Source of the DNA: Flavobacteriales bacterium
Lineage (GTDB): Bacteria > Bacteroidota > Bacteroidia > Flavobacteriales > JABDKJ01
DNA: 15,642 bases
NCBI GenBank assembly: GCA_013002285.1
Contig: JABDKJ010000059.1
Coordinates: forward strand, 1-15,642
Reading direction: 5' to 3'
Shown: positions 14,330 through 15,642 of the stretch, in pieces
Position numbering within the stretch: the stretch's first letter is position 1
Layout: each line of letters begins with the position of its first letter
Program-made: the position numbers and the translations under genes
The notes under the pieces: model-generated
Database searches by the model: none
Told to the model about the DNA's origin: nothing
The model's input: only the letters and a program-made list of their open reading frames with translations

Positions 14330-15642
14330 TCAATATTTTATTATCAAAGATCCTCTATAAAGGCTATAACCAGAAATATCGATGATATAATAATACGTGT
14401 CATTCGGAAGTCTCTGACCGTTAATCATTGTGCAATCCCAATCATTCTGGTAATCGTTCGATTCCATCATGACCTTCCCCCATTTGTTAAATATCTGTAC
14501 AGTATGTTGGAATTCTGAGATGCCTTCTAAGATCCAAACATCATTCAGTCCATCGCCATCAGGAGAAAGTCCAGTTGGTACAAAAAGAGAATAATTGAAA
14601 ATATATAGAGTGTCACTTTGAACAGGGCAATAACCATTATCCACTTCCCAAGAGAGGATATTCACTCCTGGACTAAGGTCTTGAATTTGGGAATTTGCGT
14701 CATGAACATTTGGAACATATCCCGTCCCTTCAATAATGATCCAAGTTGCGATCTCATCTTCGTAGGAATTACCTTCCAAAACAGATTCAAATTCTCTGAA
14801 AATATACTGATCTGGTCCAGCATTTGGAATTTCTGGGTGATCTAAAACCTCAATAGTCATGGTCTCTTGACTTTCATTTCCAAATATATCAGCCGCTGTC
14901 CAAACTATTTCATAAGTTCCCGGAAGAAATTCTCCTGATGCATCACTGGTGTTATTCAAGTCATTTGTAATAGAAACGAACAAGCCACTATTATCAGAAA
15001 TAATTGGGGTAGGGACGTTTATCATACCTGTGCAATGAATGAAGTCCTCTAGTTCAATAACTGGAGGTTCATTGTCTATGACGGTTATCATATAAGAACA
15101 GGAAACAGTATTTCCTGAACTATCCACGGCTTCAAATTCAAACAGACTATCACCAATAGGCAATTCAGAACCTGAGATCGGACCAAGGGTCTGATTGACC
15201 GTAACCTGACAATTATCTGTCGCATCTGGATATTCAAAATTATAAATGGCAAATGGCATACCTGGATCAGTAAAGATCGATTGATCAGGTCCGCAAGAAA
15301 TTATTGGGTCCTCATCGTCAGTGACGGTAATATCCTGTGTACAGGTCGCTGTATTCCCTGAACTATCAGTTACCGTCCAGGTGACTGTGGTCGTTCCAAG
15401 TGGATAAGTATCACTTGCATCGGCTGTTCCATTAAAGTCATTGCTGATCGAAGATCCTGCACAGTTATCCCCAAAACCTAGTGCTGTCACTGAAACCACT
15501 GCTGAACATACACCTACATCTGCAGTTTGGGTTTGATCGGCTGCACAGGTTATCGTTGGATCTTCATCGTCCGTAATTGTAATATCTTGTGTACAGGTCG
15601 CTGTATTTCCTGAACCATCTGTTACCGTCCAGGTAACTGTAG
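14330..15642 (-). CDS. HYR-repeat surface protein with T9SS CHU_C sorting domain, 5' end cut
   Basis: The open frame continues to the right edge, giving 436 visible residues that are the C-terminal end of a larger secreted protein. From the edge inward there are beta-sandwich HYR/Ig-like modules of about 80-84 residues. Each ends in strands such as TTVTWTVTDSSGNTATC followed by a DDEDP linker and carries cysteines that could form disulfides. The first visible modules are very similar; the last two are divergent. A GPDQ-beginning Ig-like segment follows. The final ~82 residues (from PTGLSPDGDGLNDVW to the terminus, with VQIFNKWGKVM and YYYIIDISG) are the gliding-motility-associated C-terminal (CHU_C) domain used for type IX secretion. 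It is probably an extracellular adhesin or motility-related protein. GTG codons within the visible part (for example at 15499) are internal, because the repeat pattern is unbroken upstream. Confidence 0.92.
   Translation of the reverse strand, partial: TVTWTVTDGSGNTATCTQDITITDDEDPTITCAADQTQTADVGVCSAVVSVTALGFGDNCAGSSISNDFNGTADASDTYPLGTTTVTWTVTDSSGNTATCTQDITVTDDEDPIISCGPDQSIFTDPGMPFAIYNFEYPDATDNCQVTVNQTLGPISGSELPIGDSLFEFEAVDSSGNTVSCSYMITVIDNEPPVIELEDFIHCTGMINVPTPIISDNSGLFVSITNDLNNTSDASGEFLPGTYEIVWTAADIFGNESQETMTIEVLDHPEIPNAGPDQYIFREFESVLEGNSYEDEIATWIIIEGTGYVPNVHDANSQIQDLSPGVNILSWEVDNGYCPVQSDTLYIFNYSLFVPTGLSPDGDGLNDVWILEGISEFQHTVQIFNKWGKVMMESNDYQNDWDCTMINGQRLPNDTYYYIIDISGYSLYRGSLIIKY
14333..14578 (-). 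other. CHU_C / gliding motility-associated type IX sorting domain
   Basis: The last 82 residues of the HYR-repeat protein begin PTGLSPDGDGLNDVW, contain FNKWGKVM and end YRGSLIIKY. This is the standard pattern of the CHU_C family, corresponding to the type B class of type IX secretion signals in gliding Bacteroidota (SprB-like cargo). It identifies the protein as an outer-membrane-translocated surface or secreted product. Confidence 0.88.
15303..15390 (-). repeat. HYR module DNA repeat, copy 1
   Basis: These 88 bases encode the end of one HYR module and the linker into the next. They align without gaps to 15555-15642, exactly 252 bases (84 codons) away, with about 13 mismatches counted by eye. 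The preserved codon frame and spacing show an in-frame tandem duplication of an 84-residue module. Confidence 0.8.
15555..15642 (-). repeat. HYR module DNA repeat, copy 2 (reaches window edge)
   Basis: This is the second copy of the 88-base segment at 15303-15390, offset by 252 bases. It encodes VTWTVTDGSGNTATCTQDI followed by TDDEDPTITC. The match runs into the window edge, so the repeat array probably continues beyond it. Confidence 0.8.

Noticed and set aside
15303..15642. CRISPR-like array at the right edge
   Set aside because: The repeated 88-base segments are in-frame coding repeats at 84-codon spacing that encode HYR modules; there are no short direct repeats with unique spacers.

Overview
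The window comes from a Bacteroidota genome, most likely a Flavobacteriales-type marine or environmental bacterium. The evidence is a fused lpxC-fabZ gene, a PorX-type response regulator (the type IX secretion regulator found in this phylum), a protein ending in a gliding-motility (CHU_C) type IX sorting domain, moderate to low GC content, no clear Shine-Dalgarno sequences, frequent TTG starts, and TAnnTTTG promoter-like boxes. The placement rests on gene content and family knowledge, not on a database search.

Left part (1-3717). A secreted DUF4412-like protein runs off the left edge on the minus strand. It faces away from yraN (plus), with only 23 bases between the two start codons. Next comes a RluB/RsuA-family pseudouridine synthase (plus), whose 3' end overlaps the convergent gene tsaE by 17 bases. 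tsaE lies 5 bases downstream of porX, so porX-tsaE looks like one minus-strand transcript.

Central part (3838-11753). A tight plus-strand run encodes a SAMHD1-like HD phosphohydrolase, LpxD, the LpxC/FabZ fusion, LpxA, an orphan ABC ATPase with atypical Q- and H-loops, elongation factor P, a second LpxD-like acyltransferase, and a GAF-like/SpoIIE-type PP2C phosphatase. Overlaps of 4, 8 and 14 bases suggest translational coupling. LpxA, LpxC and LpxD perform the first three committed steps of lipid A synthesis. FabZ acts on the same 3-hydroxyacyl-ACP pool that feeds LpxA and LpxD.

Right part (11725-15642), all on the minus strand. A two-gene unit encodes a Wzz-like polysaccharide co-polymerase and, overlapping it by 4 bases, an O-antigen ligase/polymerase-like membrane protein. 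Upstream of it is the 3' end of a large HYR-repeat surface protein with a type IX C-terminal sorting domain, which continues past the right edge.

Taken together the window is an envelope-biogenesis neighbourhood: lipid A synthesis, O-polysaccharide handling, a type IX secretion regulator and a type IX cargo. Most of it is conserved core machinery. I see no transposon, phage, CRISPR array, RNA gene or clearly new system. The least explained items are the second LpxD-like enzyme, the orphan ABC ATPase and the coupled PP2C phosphatase. No gene-free stretch exceeds 300 bases.
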